From: Methanobacterium sp. | Lineage (GTDB): Archaea; Methanobacteriota; Methanobacteria; Methanobacteriales; Methanobacteriaceae | NCBI GenBank assembly: GCA_003161815.1 | Contig: PMNN01000228.1 | Coordinates: forward strand, 5,568-13,702 | DNA length: 8,135 nt | Reading direction: 5' to 3' | Part shown: positions 1 through 6,126 of the stretch, piece after piece | Layout: every line of letters starts with the position of its first letter | How positions within the stretch are numbered: the first letter of the stretch is position 1 | Notes under the pieces: model-generated | What the model saw: the letters and a program-made list of their open reading frames with translations, nothing else | What the model was told of the DNA's origin: nothing | The model's database searches: none | Translations under genes and position numbers: made by a program

Positions 1-202
1 CACGTTCTTTCCTGCCACTACCATAAACCATAGACGCAAGCACTGCACTCACTAAAATTCCAAAGAATGCGTAAAGTTGATGTTGAGGAATGGATGTAAG
101 AGGATATCCAGAAATATAAAATATAACGTATATGAATAAAACGCTTCCTAATAGAAATGTTAAAACTGCTAAGATAATCGCGATTATTTTATTTTTGAAC
201 AA
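1..202 (-). CDS. Small membrane protein, partial (C-terminus outside the window)
   Basis: I do not recognise the family. The reading frame is open from a TTG at 202 to the window edge, giving 67 codons of an incomplete protein. Two hydrophobic segments are visible, about residues 5-30 ([20 protein letters not shown] region) and 43-60 (around [16 protein letters not shown]), joined by a short polar loop with SIPQHQ and followed by a basic GSGRKER stretch, so it is probably an integral membrane protein. TTG is preferred as start because AGGTGA (208-213) lies 5 nt upstream. An in-frame GTG at 211 sits inside that ribosome binding site and is less likely. The gene is divergent from the HEAT-repeat gene. 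Function unknown; the membrane assignment rests on hydrophobicity only. Confidence 0.6.
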   Translation of the reverse strand, partial: MFKNKIIAIILAVLTFLLGSVLFIYVIFYISGYPLTSIPQHQLYAFFGILVSAVLASMVYGSGRKER

Positions 203-207
203 TTCAT

Positions 208-213
208 TCACCT
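208..213 (-). promoter_or_regulatory. Ribosome binding site deciding a TTG start
   Basis: AGGTGA on the minus strand, complementary to the archaeal 16S rRNA 3' end, 5 nt before the TTG at 202. It overlaps the alternative GTG (211-209), which argues against that GTG being the start. Confidence 0.55.
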
Positions 214-233
214 AGATTTATAATTTGATATAT

Positions 234-248
234 AGTATTCAAAATACT
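234..248. promoter_or_regulatory. Short palindrome in the divergent intergenic region
   Basis: AGTATT-CAA-AATACT is a perfect 6-bp inverted repeat with a 3-nt centre, lying between two divergent genes. It adjoins TATA-like sequence on the minus strand (ACTATATATC, 227-236), so it could be an operator for the small membrane protein gene. The region is AT-rich, so a chance palindrome is quite possible. Confidence 0.25.
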
Positions 249-330
249 TTATTAAATCCCTTTTTTAATTCTATGGATTTGCAAACTCTTATTATATTTT
301 AGAATTATATAGTTATATCAGGGATTAAAA

Positions 331-630
331 ATGGATATGACTGAAGAACAAATAAACAAGCTTATTAACAAGTTAAATGATGAAGACTATGATGTTCGTA
401 AGAATGTAGAAGATATTCTAATTAAATTAGGTAATCAATCTATAGGACCTATTATTAAAGCTTTAGATCATGATAATCCTGAAATTCAGATGGAATCAGC
501 TAGAATTTTAGGAAAAATGGGTAATGAAAAGGCTTTAAATGCCCTTATAGAAGCTTTAAAGGATGGAAATCCTGAGTTCAGAAGAGAGGTGTCATTAGCC
601 ATTAGTAAAATAGTAGATAAGGATCCTTAA
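331..630 (+). CDS. HEAT-repeat (PBS-lyase-like) protein, 99 aa
   Basis: A small all-helical repeat protein made of about three 31-residue HEAT units: residues 5-35, 36-66 (starts SIGPIIKALDHDNPEIQ) and 67-97 (starts ALNALIEALKDGNPEFR). The pattern is L-hh-L-D/N-P-E-hR--A---L--hG/hh, typical of PBS-lyase HEAT-like repeats. Such proteins usually act as protein-binding scaffolds. There are no catalytic residues, signal peptide or membrane segments, so it should be cytosolic. Start: the ATG at 331 has GGGAT 5 nt upstream; an ATG at 337 is a possible alternative. It stands alone, convergent with cobJ on its right, with only 73 bp between the two stops. The partner protein and role cannot be read from the sequence. 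Confidence 0.85.
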   Translation: MDMTEEQINKLINKLNDEDYDVRKNVEDILIKLGNQSIGPIIKALDHDNPEIQMESARILGKMGNEKALNALIEALKDGNPEFRREVSLAISKIVDKDP

Positions 631-683
631 AAAAAAATGTTAGTAAATTAAAATATTTAAAAATTCTCTGTTAAAGTTTACTT

Positions 684-691
684 AAAAAAAA
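684..691 (-). terminator. Oligo-T terminator of cobJ
   Basis: Eight consecutive T on the minus strand, beginning 12 nt past the cobJ stop, with a second T9 tract at 629-637 that overlaps the end of the HEAT-repeat gene. Archaeal termination typically occurs at such U-tracts without a hairpin. Confidence 0.5.
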
Positions 692-703
692 TAGGATATT
701 TAT

Positions 704-1801
704 TTATGAACTATCCTTTAATGATTTAGTCTCTTGTATGCATTCTCTTCTTAATTTCAATAGCTCTTTTCTTTTATTTTTAATGTCTTCCACATTATGT
801 ATGATCTCAGGTAACTTAGCCTGTACACAGCGAACAACATCTTCATTATGAATCCAATTACATCCTTCACAACTCCACACTCCCTTCTCCTTTATCCAAA
901 AACCACCAGTGGAGGGTTCGCCACATGGATAAAAAGGACAATAACAAAAAGTACAACTTTGAGGATGTACATGGCATGGATAATATTCACAATTCAAATT
1001 AGGGCCTTCAACGGTTTCCCCTGCCAGATACTTCTCATAAAATTCAGAGGCCAAGGGATGCATTGTGGACGGTACTACATAGCCTCGGGGAGTTAACATT
1101 CTCCCCTCTTCAAAGTAAGTCATACTATTTCCCACAATGAGTATGGTGGACATATCAACCTCTTCACTTGAGAGTTCTTCTAATGTTGTTGTACGAACAA
1201 TAACTTCATCATTTTTGCTTTTCACCAAACCTACAGGTGTGTTAGGTCGGTGCGTTTCCAATAATATTCGGTGGGCTTCTTCGAAGGGCTTTTTACGAGT
1301 TTTACTTAAAGGATTATAGAATGCAATTACAAAGTCTCCTTCCGAAGCGGATGTAATTTTACGCTTAATTTCTGAAAGAGGAATTAGTAAGTCGCTTAAA
1401 CTAATCACTGCGAAATCATGGAGTGGTGCACCTAAAAGAGCGGCTGCAAAGTTTACTGCTGTCACTCCCGGTATAACTTTCACTTCTACGCCATTATATT
1501 TGCCTAAGATTTGGAAAAGCACATTTGCCATGCCAAATACTCCAGGATCACCACTAGAAATCAATGCTACATTCTTACCGGCTCGGCTATTTTCGATAGC
1601 TAATTCAGCACGCTCTATTTCATGGCCCATTCCCTTGACTAGGATTTCTTTTCCCTCAACTAAGTCTTCGATATACTTAAAGTAACCCTTGTAAGTAATT
1701 ACAACCTCTGCATCTTTAAGGGCATTTAACGCTCGTAGAGTCATGTCCTGTCGAGATGGACCAATCCCAATTATATTGATCATACTATCTTCAACCTTCA
1801 T
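704..1801 (-). CDS. cobJ: CobJ/CbiH precorrin-3B (cobalt-factor III) C17-methyltransferase with cysteine-rich C-terminal domain
   Basis: Uses S-adenosylmethionine to methylate C17 during corrin ring contraction. In an anaerobe the substrate is expected to be cobalt-factor III, making this the CbiH role. Residues 7-245 form the tetrapyrrole methylase fold: GIGPS loop at 12-16, [12 protein letters not shown] from 81, [17 protein letters not shown] from 111, AFYNPLS at 160-166 and LIVGNS at 221-226. Residues 265-330 are an added Cys-rich domain with C271, C276, C283, C286, C288, C293, C311, C314 and C325, resembling the Pfam 'cysteine-rich small domain' and likely to bind metal or an Fe-S cluster (inference). 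A charged helical tail follows. Family members without this extension are about 240-250 aa. Start is uncertain: the ATG at 1801 has no obvious SD, while the ATG at 1783 (residue M7) follows AGGTTGA and matches the usual N-terminus MINIIGIGP. It lies 48 bp after the small exported-protein gene on the same strand. Confidence 0.93.
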   Translation of the reverse strand: MKVEDSMINIIGIGPSRQDMTLRALNALKDAEVVITYKGYFKYIEDLVEGKEILVKGMGHEIERAELAIENSRAGKNVALISSGDPGVFGMANVLFQILGKYNGVEVKVIPGVTAVNFAAALLGAPLHDFAVISLSDLLIPLSEIKRKITSASEGDFVIAFYNPLSKTRKKPFEEAHRILLETHRPNTPVGLVKSKNDEVIVRTTTLEELSSEEVDMSTILIVGNSMTYFEEGRMLTPRGYVVPSTMHPLASEFYEKYLAGETVEGPNLNCEYYPCHVHPQSCTFCYCPFYPCGEPSTGGFWIKEKGVWSCEGCNWIHNEDVVRCVQAKLPEIIHNVEDIKNKRKELLKLRRECIQETKSLKDSS

Positions 1802-1812
1802 TATAGAAAATT

Positions 1813-1820
1813 AAAAAAAA
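1813..1820 (-). terminator. Oligo-T tract between the exported-protein gene and cobJ
   Basis: T8 on the minus strand, 29 nt after the stop of the 1850-2368 gene and just upstream of cobJ. It may terminate, fully or partly, transcripts of the exported-protein gene, which would then require a separate cobJ promoter. I see no convincing TATA box in the 48-bp gap. Confidence 0.35.
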
Positions 1821-1849
1821 TTCCTTTCTTAATGTGATTTTATTTAGTT

Positions 1850-2368
1850 TTAACTAGTGTTTCCTGCGTTGCTATATAATTCACGAACGGTTGTAATAAT
1901 TATACTATTAACGTCTATTGTTACTCCATCACTTCCAGTTTTCCCTATTGCAGTAGCTGTAATGCTGTAAGTTTGATTGGGTCTAATAATTATACTGCCA
2001 TTTGTGACGTTAGCACCGGTTGTGGTTGTTTTATATCCCATTACAGTTAAAGTAATGTTGATTTCATCATTAGATGTGCTCTCATTTGTATGAGCTGAGA
2101 GTGTTTGTAAATTTATACCATCTAACCCTGACTTACTTTGTAATGCAGAAGCCACGTCATCCGGGTTCAGCACCGTCACTGTCGTCTGTTTACTAGAACT
2201 ATGATGTATAAAGCCTAAGAGAGACGATATCCCATCCAATTGAGAAGTTAGGAGTTTGTTTATTTGAGGAGGCTGGCCCGTTACTATAGTATCGGAAAGT
2301 ATAAGCCCTGCTTCAAAAAATACTCCACACAATATTATAAAAAATATACCTGTAACTATTTTAGACAA
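1850..2368 (-). CDS. Membrane-anchored, probably extracellular protein of unknown function, 172 aa
   Basis: I do not recognise the family. Residues 4-24 form one hydrophobic segment (IVTGIFFIILCGVFFEAGLIL) directly after a lysine, i.e. an uncleaved anchor or signal peptide, so the rest is probably outside the cell. The remaining part is rich in Thr, Ser and Asn with alternating hydrophobic residues, suggesting beta structure. Six N-glycosylation sequons are present: N95-E-S, N104-I-T, N120-V-T, N123-G-S, N131-Q-T and N170-T-S. There are no cysteines after the anchor and no catalytic motif. Start: TTG at 2368 with AAGGTGG 10 nt upstream (2379-2385); no ATG gives a better N-terminus. It is divergent from polB and lies 48 bp upstream of cobJ on the same strand, but a role in cobalamin synthesis or corrinoid uptake is not shown by the sequence. 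Confidence 0.75.
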   Translation of the reverse strand: MSKIVTGIFFIILCGVFFEAGLILSDTIVTGQPPQINKLLTSQLDGISSLLGFIHHSSSKQTTVTVLNPDDVASALQSKSGLDGINLQTLSAHTNESTSNDEINITLTVMGYKTTTTGANVTNGSIIIRPNQTYSITATAIGKTGSDGVTIDVNSIIITTVRELYSNAGNTS

Positions 2369-2378
2369 TTTTAATATA

Positions 2379-2385
2379 CCACCTT
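2379..2385 (-). promoter_or_regulatory. Ribosome binding site supporting a TTG start
   Basis: AAGGTGG on the minus strand, 10 nt before the TTG at 2368. The spacing is somewhat long, but this is the only strong SD sequence near the gene and no competing ATG follows it. Confidence 0.55.
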
Positions 2386-2461
2386 TTTAACTGTATTTAG
2401 AAATAAAAGTTATGAATTTTAAATCTTTTATTTAGATTAGATTAACTATTATAATTATGAC

Positions 2462-2470
2462 TATAAATAT
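2462..2470 (+). promoter_or_regulatory. TATA box of polB
   Basis: TATAAATAT lies 42 nt upstream of the polB ATG. Archaeal transcription would start about 25 nt downstream, near 2490-2495, leaving a leader of roughly 20 nt that contains AAGGGATG before the ATG. No experimental start is known to me. Confidence 0.45.
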
Positions 2471-2512
2471 ATCTTCATAACAAATGCCTCAAGCTTTTTT
2501 AAGGGATGCTAA

Positions 2513-3994
2513 ATGTACGATAATATTATAACTAAATTCATTGATGCCAATATTTTATTGAATGATACGGCTTACCAGAAAATAAAAACCTATGAAGACT
2601 CTTTCAAATTATCAAAATCAATCATAGAGGATCTAGCTCCTTCACATGAGGATTTATTGATTTTAACTGGAGAAATCATAGATCAATATATAGAAAGTGA
2701 TAAAACAGATTTGAACATACCTACTGTAGAAAACCATGTTCAAAAAAATAAATCTCCACCTCAAAGTAAGTTAGTTTCATCTCTTCCATTTGATTTTCAA
2801 GTACTGAAGGATGCTAGTAGAAAATCTTATACAAATGGAGAAATAAAGGATTTTTCAGCTTATTTCGGAAGTAGATACCATAAGTTGAAAGATATATTAC
2901 AACGGAAAAAAGAATTAAAAAGTCCTCAAACTATGCGCGAAGCCGAAAACATGCAGGATTTGGTGAAAGTAATCGGCATGGTTAATGATGTAAGGACCAC
3001 TAAAAATAATCATAAATTATTTGAGATAGAGGATGAAACTGGTATCGCAAATGTGCTGGTGCATAAGGATAATCAATCACTTTTCGAGAAGGCAGAAATG
3101 GTTGTTAAAGATGAGGTATTAGGAGTTGTAGGCTCTCGTAAAGGAAGTTTGTTGATAGCTTCTCAATTAATTAATCCTGGAATTCCCCGTATCGATGAAA
3201 AAAGCATGGATTTTTCCACAGTTTTCCTATCAGACACGCATATTGGAAGTTCTACCTTCTTAGAAGATGCTTTTCTAAATTTTATTAAGTGGATTAATGG
3301 TGATCATGGTGATAAGGAACAAGAAAAAATAGCAAATGATGTGCGCTATCTGATTGTGGCTGGAGATATTGTAGATGGTATAGGAGTTTACCCCAATCAG
3401 GATAAGGAATTAGTTATAAAAGATATATACGAGCAGTATGAGGAGGCTGCCCGGCTTTTTGGAGAGATTGATGGAGTTCAAATCATTATTGCTCCAGGAA
3501 ATCACGACGCAAGTCGTTTAGCTGAGCCTCAACCATCCATTCCGGAAGAATATGCAAAAGATCTTTATAATCTAAAAAATGTGGCTTTTGTAAGTAATCC
3601 TGCATTAATTAGCTTAGAAGACATTAACGTTCTTATTTATCATGGTCGAAGCTTTGATGATTTTGCGATGACGGTTAAGGGAATGAGTCACCAAGAATCT
3701 GACATTATAATGAGAGAATTGCTTGAGAAAAGACATTTAGCCCCTATTTATGGGGAGAGAACACCGTTAGCTAGTGAATTTGAAGATCATCTAGTGATAG
3801 AAGACGTGCCTGATGTTTTTCACACTGGACATGTACACATAAATGCATACAAGAAGTATAAAGGTATTCATCTTATTAATAGTGGTACTTTTCAGTCTCA
3901 AACTGAATTCCAGAAAATTTATAATATCATTCCCACTTGCGCCCAGGTGCCAGTATTAAATCAGGGTAGTATGAAGCTTTTAAAATTCACTTAA
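2513..3994 (+). CDS. polB: DNA polymerase II (PolD) small subunit, DP1, with 3'-5' exonuclease
   Basis: Small subunit of the euryarchaeal replicative D-family polymerase; it pairs with the large subunit DP2 (not in this window) and proofreads. The 493-aa protein has an N-terminal helical region (1-60), a variable linker (60-100), an OB fold near 148-215 ([19 protein letters not shown] on) and a C-terminal Mre11-like calcineurin phosphoesterase domain (235-490). Metal-binding motifs are all intact: SDTHIG (240-245, D241, H243), GDIVDG (284-289, D285), GNHD (329-332), YHGRSFDD (376-383) and GHVH (439-442). This argues for an active exonuclease, unlike the degenerate eukaryotic B-subunits. The C-terminal [13 protein letters not shown] motif is also typical of DP1. 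Start: ATG at 2513 after AAGGGATG. The aldolase gene follows on the same strand after a T10 tract. Confidence 0.97.
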   Translation: MYDNIITKFIDANILLNDTAYQKIKTYEDSFKLSKSIIEDLAPSHEDLLILTGEIIDQYIESDKTDLNIPTVENHVQKNKSPPQSKLVSSLPFDFQVLKDASRKSYTNGEIKDFSAYFGSRYHKLKDILQRKKELKSPQTMREAENMQDLVKVIGMVNDVRTTKNNHKLFEIEDETGIANVLVHKDNQSLFEKAEMVVKDEVLGVVGSRKGSLLIASQLINPGIPRIDEKSMDFSTVFLSDTHIGSSTFLEDAFLNFIKWINGDHGDKEQEKIANDVRYLIVAGDIVDGIGVYPNQDKELVIKDIYEQYEEAARLFGEIDGVQIIIAPGNHDASRLAEPQPSIPEEYAKDLYNLKNVAFVSNPALISLEDINVLIYHGRSFDDFAMTVKGMSHQESDIIMRELLEKRHLAPIYGERTPLASEFEDHLVIEDVPDVFHTGHVHINAYKKYKGIHLINSGTFQSQTEFQKIYNIIPTCAQVPVLNQGSMKLLKFT

Positions 3995-4007
3995 AAACAT
4001 TGAATAA

Positions 4008-4017
4008 TTTTTTTTTT
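4008..4017 (+). terminator. T10 tract after polB
   Basis: Ten consecutive T begin 13 nt after the polB stop and end right at the aldolase ribosome binding site. This fits an archaeal U-tract terminator. There is no room for a separate aldolase promoter between the polB stop and the aldolase SD, so the aldolase must rely on read-through or on a promoter inside polB. Confidence 0.5.
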
Positions 4018-4026
4018 AGGAAGTGA
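4018..4026 (+). promoter_or_regulatory. Strong ribosome binding site in front of a non-standard aldolase start
   Basis: AGGAAGTGA matches the archaeal SD consensus AGGAGGTGA at 8 of 9 bases. Four A follow, then ATT at 4031 in the aldolase frame. The GTG inside this site (4023) is in another frame and reaches a stop after five codons. Confidence 0.5.
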
Positions 4027-4030
4027 AAAA

Positions 4031-4642
4031 ATTTTTGTAGACTCTAAAGCCCAGTTTGTTAAAATAGCACGTCAAATTTATCAAAACGGGTTGACACCAG
4101 GTAAATCTGGAAATATAAGTACTAAAATATCATATAAAAATCGTAATAATATTCTTATAACTCCGAGTGGTGTTTCACTCAAACATATTAATTTGAAAAA
4201 TGTTATAGTAGTAGATGAAGAAGGAAATAAATTAGAAGGTCATGGTAAACCCTCTTCTGAGCTGTTTATGCACTTAGAGATTTACAAAAAAAGAGTGGAA
4301 GTGAATGGAATTGTGCATACTCATTCACCTTACGCAACGGGATTCTCATTTTCAGGGGAAAAAATCCCTCATTTAGAGGGTTTTGGGAAAATTAAAAACC
4401 CAAATTTAAATGAAGTTGATTACGCCCCGCCGGGAAGTATGGAACTTGCTAAAATAGTTTCTAATAGTCTAGAAAAAGAAGAAGTGTTAATCCTTAAAAA
4501 TCATGGAGTAATTGCTATAGGTATAGATTTAGATGAAGCTGCTATTTTAGCTGAATTTGTGGAAAGTAGTGCAAAAACAAGTTTTGTTGCTCGTATTCTT
4601 AGTCGCGAACCGATTCTAACTCACTTAATGCATTCCAGATAA
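4031..4642 (+). CDS. fucA: Class II aldolase, L-fuculose-1-phosphate aldolase type, with non-canonical ATT start
   Basis: Zinc-dependent cleavage of a sugar phosphate to dihydroxyacetone phosphate and an aldehyde is the family reaction; the natural substrate in methanogens is not certain. Active-site residues are intact (numbering from 4031): GNIS at 27-30, GKPSSE with catalytic E77, the HTH pair H96 and H98, and KNHG with H158. Length of about 203 aa fits the family (about 180-215). The frame is open back to 4004 but has no ATG, GTG or TTG before TTG 4091, and that TTG would remove the conserved first helix ([16 protein letters not shown]). ATT 4031 after AGGAAGTGA is the best start. A one-base loss in the adjacent A6/T5 runs, hiding a GTG start at 4023, is the alternative. 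It follows polB, and its last 44 bp overlap the convergent UPF0147 gene. Confidence 0.85.
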   Translation: MFVDSKAQFVKIARQIYQNGLTPGKSGNISTKISYKNRNNILITPSGVSLKHINLKNVIVVDEEGNKLEGHGKPSSELFMHLEIYKKRVEVNGIVHTHSPYATGFSFSGEKIPHLEGFGKIKNPNLNEVDYAPPGSMELAKIVSNSLEKEEVLILKNHGVIAIGIDLDEAAILAEFVESSAKTSFVARILSREPILTHLMHSR

Positions 4643-4853
4643 GTGTACGAGCGTGGATGGGAATGTTGGGGTCATTGCTAATTTCATCGAGTATTGATAT
4701 AACTGTACTGGCCCTTATAGTAGGTTCTTGATCTTCTTTTGATAAAATATCCCTTGATTTTTCAGCTGCCCTCCTAATATTTCGGGGAACACTGGTGTCT
4801 TCCATTATATGTTGTAATATTTGATTACAACGATCAAATATATCTTGATTCAT
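4599..4853 (-). CDS. UPF0147 family protein, 84 aa
   Basis: A small acidic, all-helical archaeal protein of unknown function, cytosolic, with no membrane segment. The length equals that usual for UPF0147. The sequence appears internally duplicated: [16 protein letters not shown] (12-27) and [16 protein letters not shown] (54-69) share I-L--I--D---P---R, each followed by a helix ([19 protein letters not shown]). Start: ATG at 4853 behind a near-perfect GGAGGT (4860-4865), the best ribosome binding site in the window, which suggests good translation. Its last 14 codons and stop overlap the aldolase 3' end in antisense orientation. It lies 175 bp downstream of cbiG on the same strand with a hairpin in between, so it probably has its own promoter. 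Family name rests on recognition of the sequence, not on a search. Confidence 0.88.
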   Translation of the reverse strand: MNQDIFDRCNQILQHIMEDTSVPRNIRRAAEKSRDILSKEDQEPTIRASTVISILDEISNDPNIPIHARTLIWNALSELESVRD

Positions 4854-4859
4854 AATTTA

Positions 4860-4865
4860 ACCTCC
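4860..4865 (-). promoter_or_regulatory. Strong ribosome binding site of the UPF0147 gene
   Basis: GGAGGT on the minus strand, 6 nt before the ATG at 4853. A TATA-like TTTAAATATG (4921-4930 on the plus strand as the complement) lies about 70 nt upstream of the ATG and could serve as promoter. Confidence 0.5.
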
Positions 4866-4980
4866 ATATAAATCTAACTTTAAGTGAATAAGCTATTTGA
4901 AATATTCAGTTTCCTGATATCATATTTAAAAAAACTTTTGCTTATTACATCAAATATAGATTTAACTTCATTTAAAGTTT

Positions 4981-5012
4981 TTCTGATTCAATTTACTAAA
5001 AGCGAATCAGAA
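4981..5012. other. 9-bp inverted repeat between cbiG and the UPF0147 gene
   Basis: TTCTGATTC (4981-4989) and GAATCAGAA (5004-5012) are perfect complements separated by 14 nt. The element begins 17 nt after the cbiG stop on the minus strand. It lacks a following T-run in the minus direction (AAACTTTAAATG follows), so it is not a classic terminator. It may be an mRNA 3'-end stem or an operator for the UPF0147 promoter. Confidence 0.4.
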
Positions 5013-5028
5013 TGAATAATTAGCAAGT

Positions 5029-6024
5029 TTAAGGATGATTAGCAACAGCAACAGCAACAGTGACTCTATTTATAGCTTTTTTTCTAAATATAAGTTTGGC
5101 ATCCCTACCAGCACTTAGTAATGCTGCTGGTTCTGATACGCCAGATACACCGAAAACTTTCATTACCCATACTGATTCAGAGCATTGAGAATCTTTAAAT
5201 TTCCTTAATTCATCTAATGAAACAATTTCTAATGGTACACCCAACTCTTTCGCTACTTCCAATAAACCTTTCTCATCTTTTTTAGGATCTGCTGTGGCTA
5301 AAGCATCGATTCTAAGTATTGGAAGTCTTAGAGCATTGAAAACTTCATCCAGGGCTAATAAAATATCTTTTTTAGATATACCTTTACGAGCCCCTAAACC
5401 GACCACCAGTCTCATAGGGGTGAGAGTAATTACCGTATCATTATAATATGCTGCTATTTTACTAAATGTTGATGGAATTTTACGATAAGATTCTTTCACT
5501 AATTTATCTTCATATATGAATTCGAATTGGGGCGGTAACGCTAATTCAACAATTTTACCTTCCAATAATGCTTTATTTATAAGTCTTATTTTCGATGGAT
5601 TATTAATATTCAGGCGATATTTACGGGCTAGAGTGTCTATACCAATCTTTCCTATTACATCAGTTGCAGTAGTGATGACAGAATCTGCACCTAAATGTTC
5701 AGCTATTTTAAGATTATAATCATTCCCACCACCTATATGACCGGATAAAAGAGTTATAACGTGTTTCGCCTTTTCATCCATAACTAAAATTGCCGGATCT
5801 TTGGTTTTATCTCTTAAAAGGGAACAAACATTACGAATCATTATCCCAGAAGCCATAATACCTAATATACAGTCATATTGAAAGAAAATTTTTTCTAGAG
5901 TGACTTTTACATTTTTGTGGAAGAGATCAATCCTTAAAACCGTGTGATCATTCTCAAAAATTTGAGCTATCTGCTTAGCTACTTTTTGGCCCTGTAAAGT
6001 AAGGCTTATTATTGCTAATTTCAT
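5029..6024 (-). CDS. cbiG: CbiG, cobalt-precorrin-5A hydrolase
   Basis: Opens the delta-lactone of cobalt-precorrin-5A, releasing the C20 fragment as acetaldehyde; this is a hallmark of the anaerobic cobalamin pathway and acts two steps after CobJ/CbiH (CbiF lies between). The 331-aa protein shows the N-terminal domain with GIMASGIMIR (55-64) and LSGHIGGGND (93-102) followed by TTATD (118-122), a variable middle region, and the C-terminal CbiG domain from about 205: VGLGARKGIS (208-217), ATADPKKDEKGLLEVAKELG (243-262) and FGVSGVSEPAALLSAG (291-306). Many bacterial homologues carry Cys in the GxGCR motif where A212 stands here (from memory). Start: ATG at 6024, with no clear SD. The 3' end holds a (AGCAAC)3 repeat encoding Val-Ala pairs. 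It lies 102 bp downstream of cbiB on the same strand. Confidence 0.95.
   Translation of the reverse strand: MKLAIISLTLQGQKVAKQIAQIFENDHTVLRIDLFHKNVKVTLEKIFFQYDCILGIMASGIMIRNVCSLLRDKTKDPAILVMDEKAKHVITLLSGHIGGGNDYNLKIAEHLGADSVITTATDVIGKIGIDTLARKYRLNINNPSKIRLINKALLEGKIVELALPPQFEFIYEDKLVKESYRKIPSTFSKIAAYYNDTVITLTPMRLVVGLGARKGISKKDILLALDEVFNALRLPILRIDALATADPKKDEKGLLEVAKELGVPLEIVSLDELRKFKDSQCSESVWVMKVFGVSGVSEPAALLSAGRDAKLIFRKKAINRVTVAVAVANHP
5041..5058. repeat. Hexanucleotide microsatellite in the 3' end of cbiG
   Basis: Three copies of AGCAAC on the plus strand, coding for VAVAVA near the C-terminus on the minus strand. Unit changes would add or remove Val-Ala pairs without a frameshift. Confidence 0.6.
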
Positions 6025-6066
6025 TCGATTTTACCATTTTTTAATTTAAATCTGTTTACCATTTAC

Positions 6067-6115
6067 ATTTAATAAATAAATAATTGAGTCTTCATTTGTA
6101 AATTATTTATTAAAT
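6067..6115. other. 13-bp AT-rich inverted repeat between cbiB and cbiG
   Basis: ATTTAATAAATAA (6067-6079) and TTATTTATTAAAT (6103-6115) are perfect complements with a 23-nt loop. The stem has no G or C, so it would be weak as RNA. It may mark a promoter or operator for cbiG, a weak transcript end for cbiB, or chance similarity in AT-rich DNA. Confidence 0.3.
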
Positions 6116-6126
6116 ATCTATAAAAT

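Noticed and set aside
848..1685. Three plus-strand ORFs (848-1096, 1137-1319, 1500-1685)
   Set aside because: All lie antisense to the well-supported cobJ gene, with no SD and no recognisable protein features.
4023..4040. GTG 4023 as the aldolase start as sequenced
   Set aside because: In the given sequence this frame stops after five codons (TAG 4038-4040); it works only if a base is missing from the adjacent homopolymers.
5516..5719. Plus-strand ORF of 67 codons
   Set aside because: Antisense to cbiG; the cbiG motifs on the other strand are intact and the ORF has no family resemblance.
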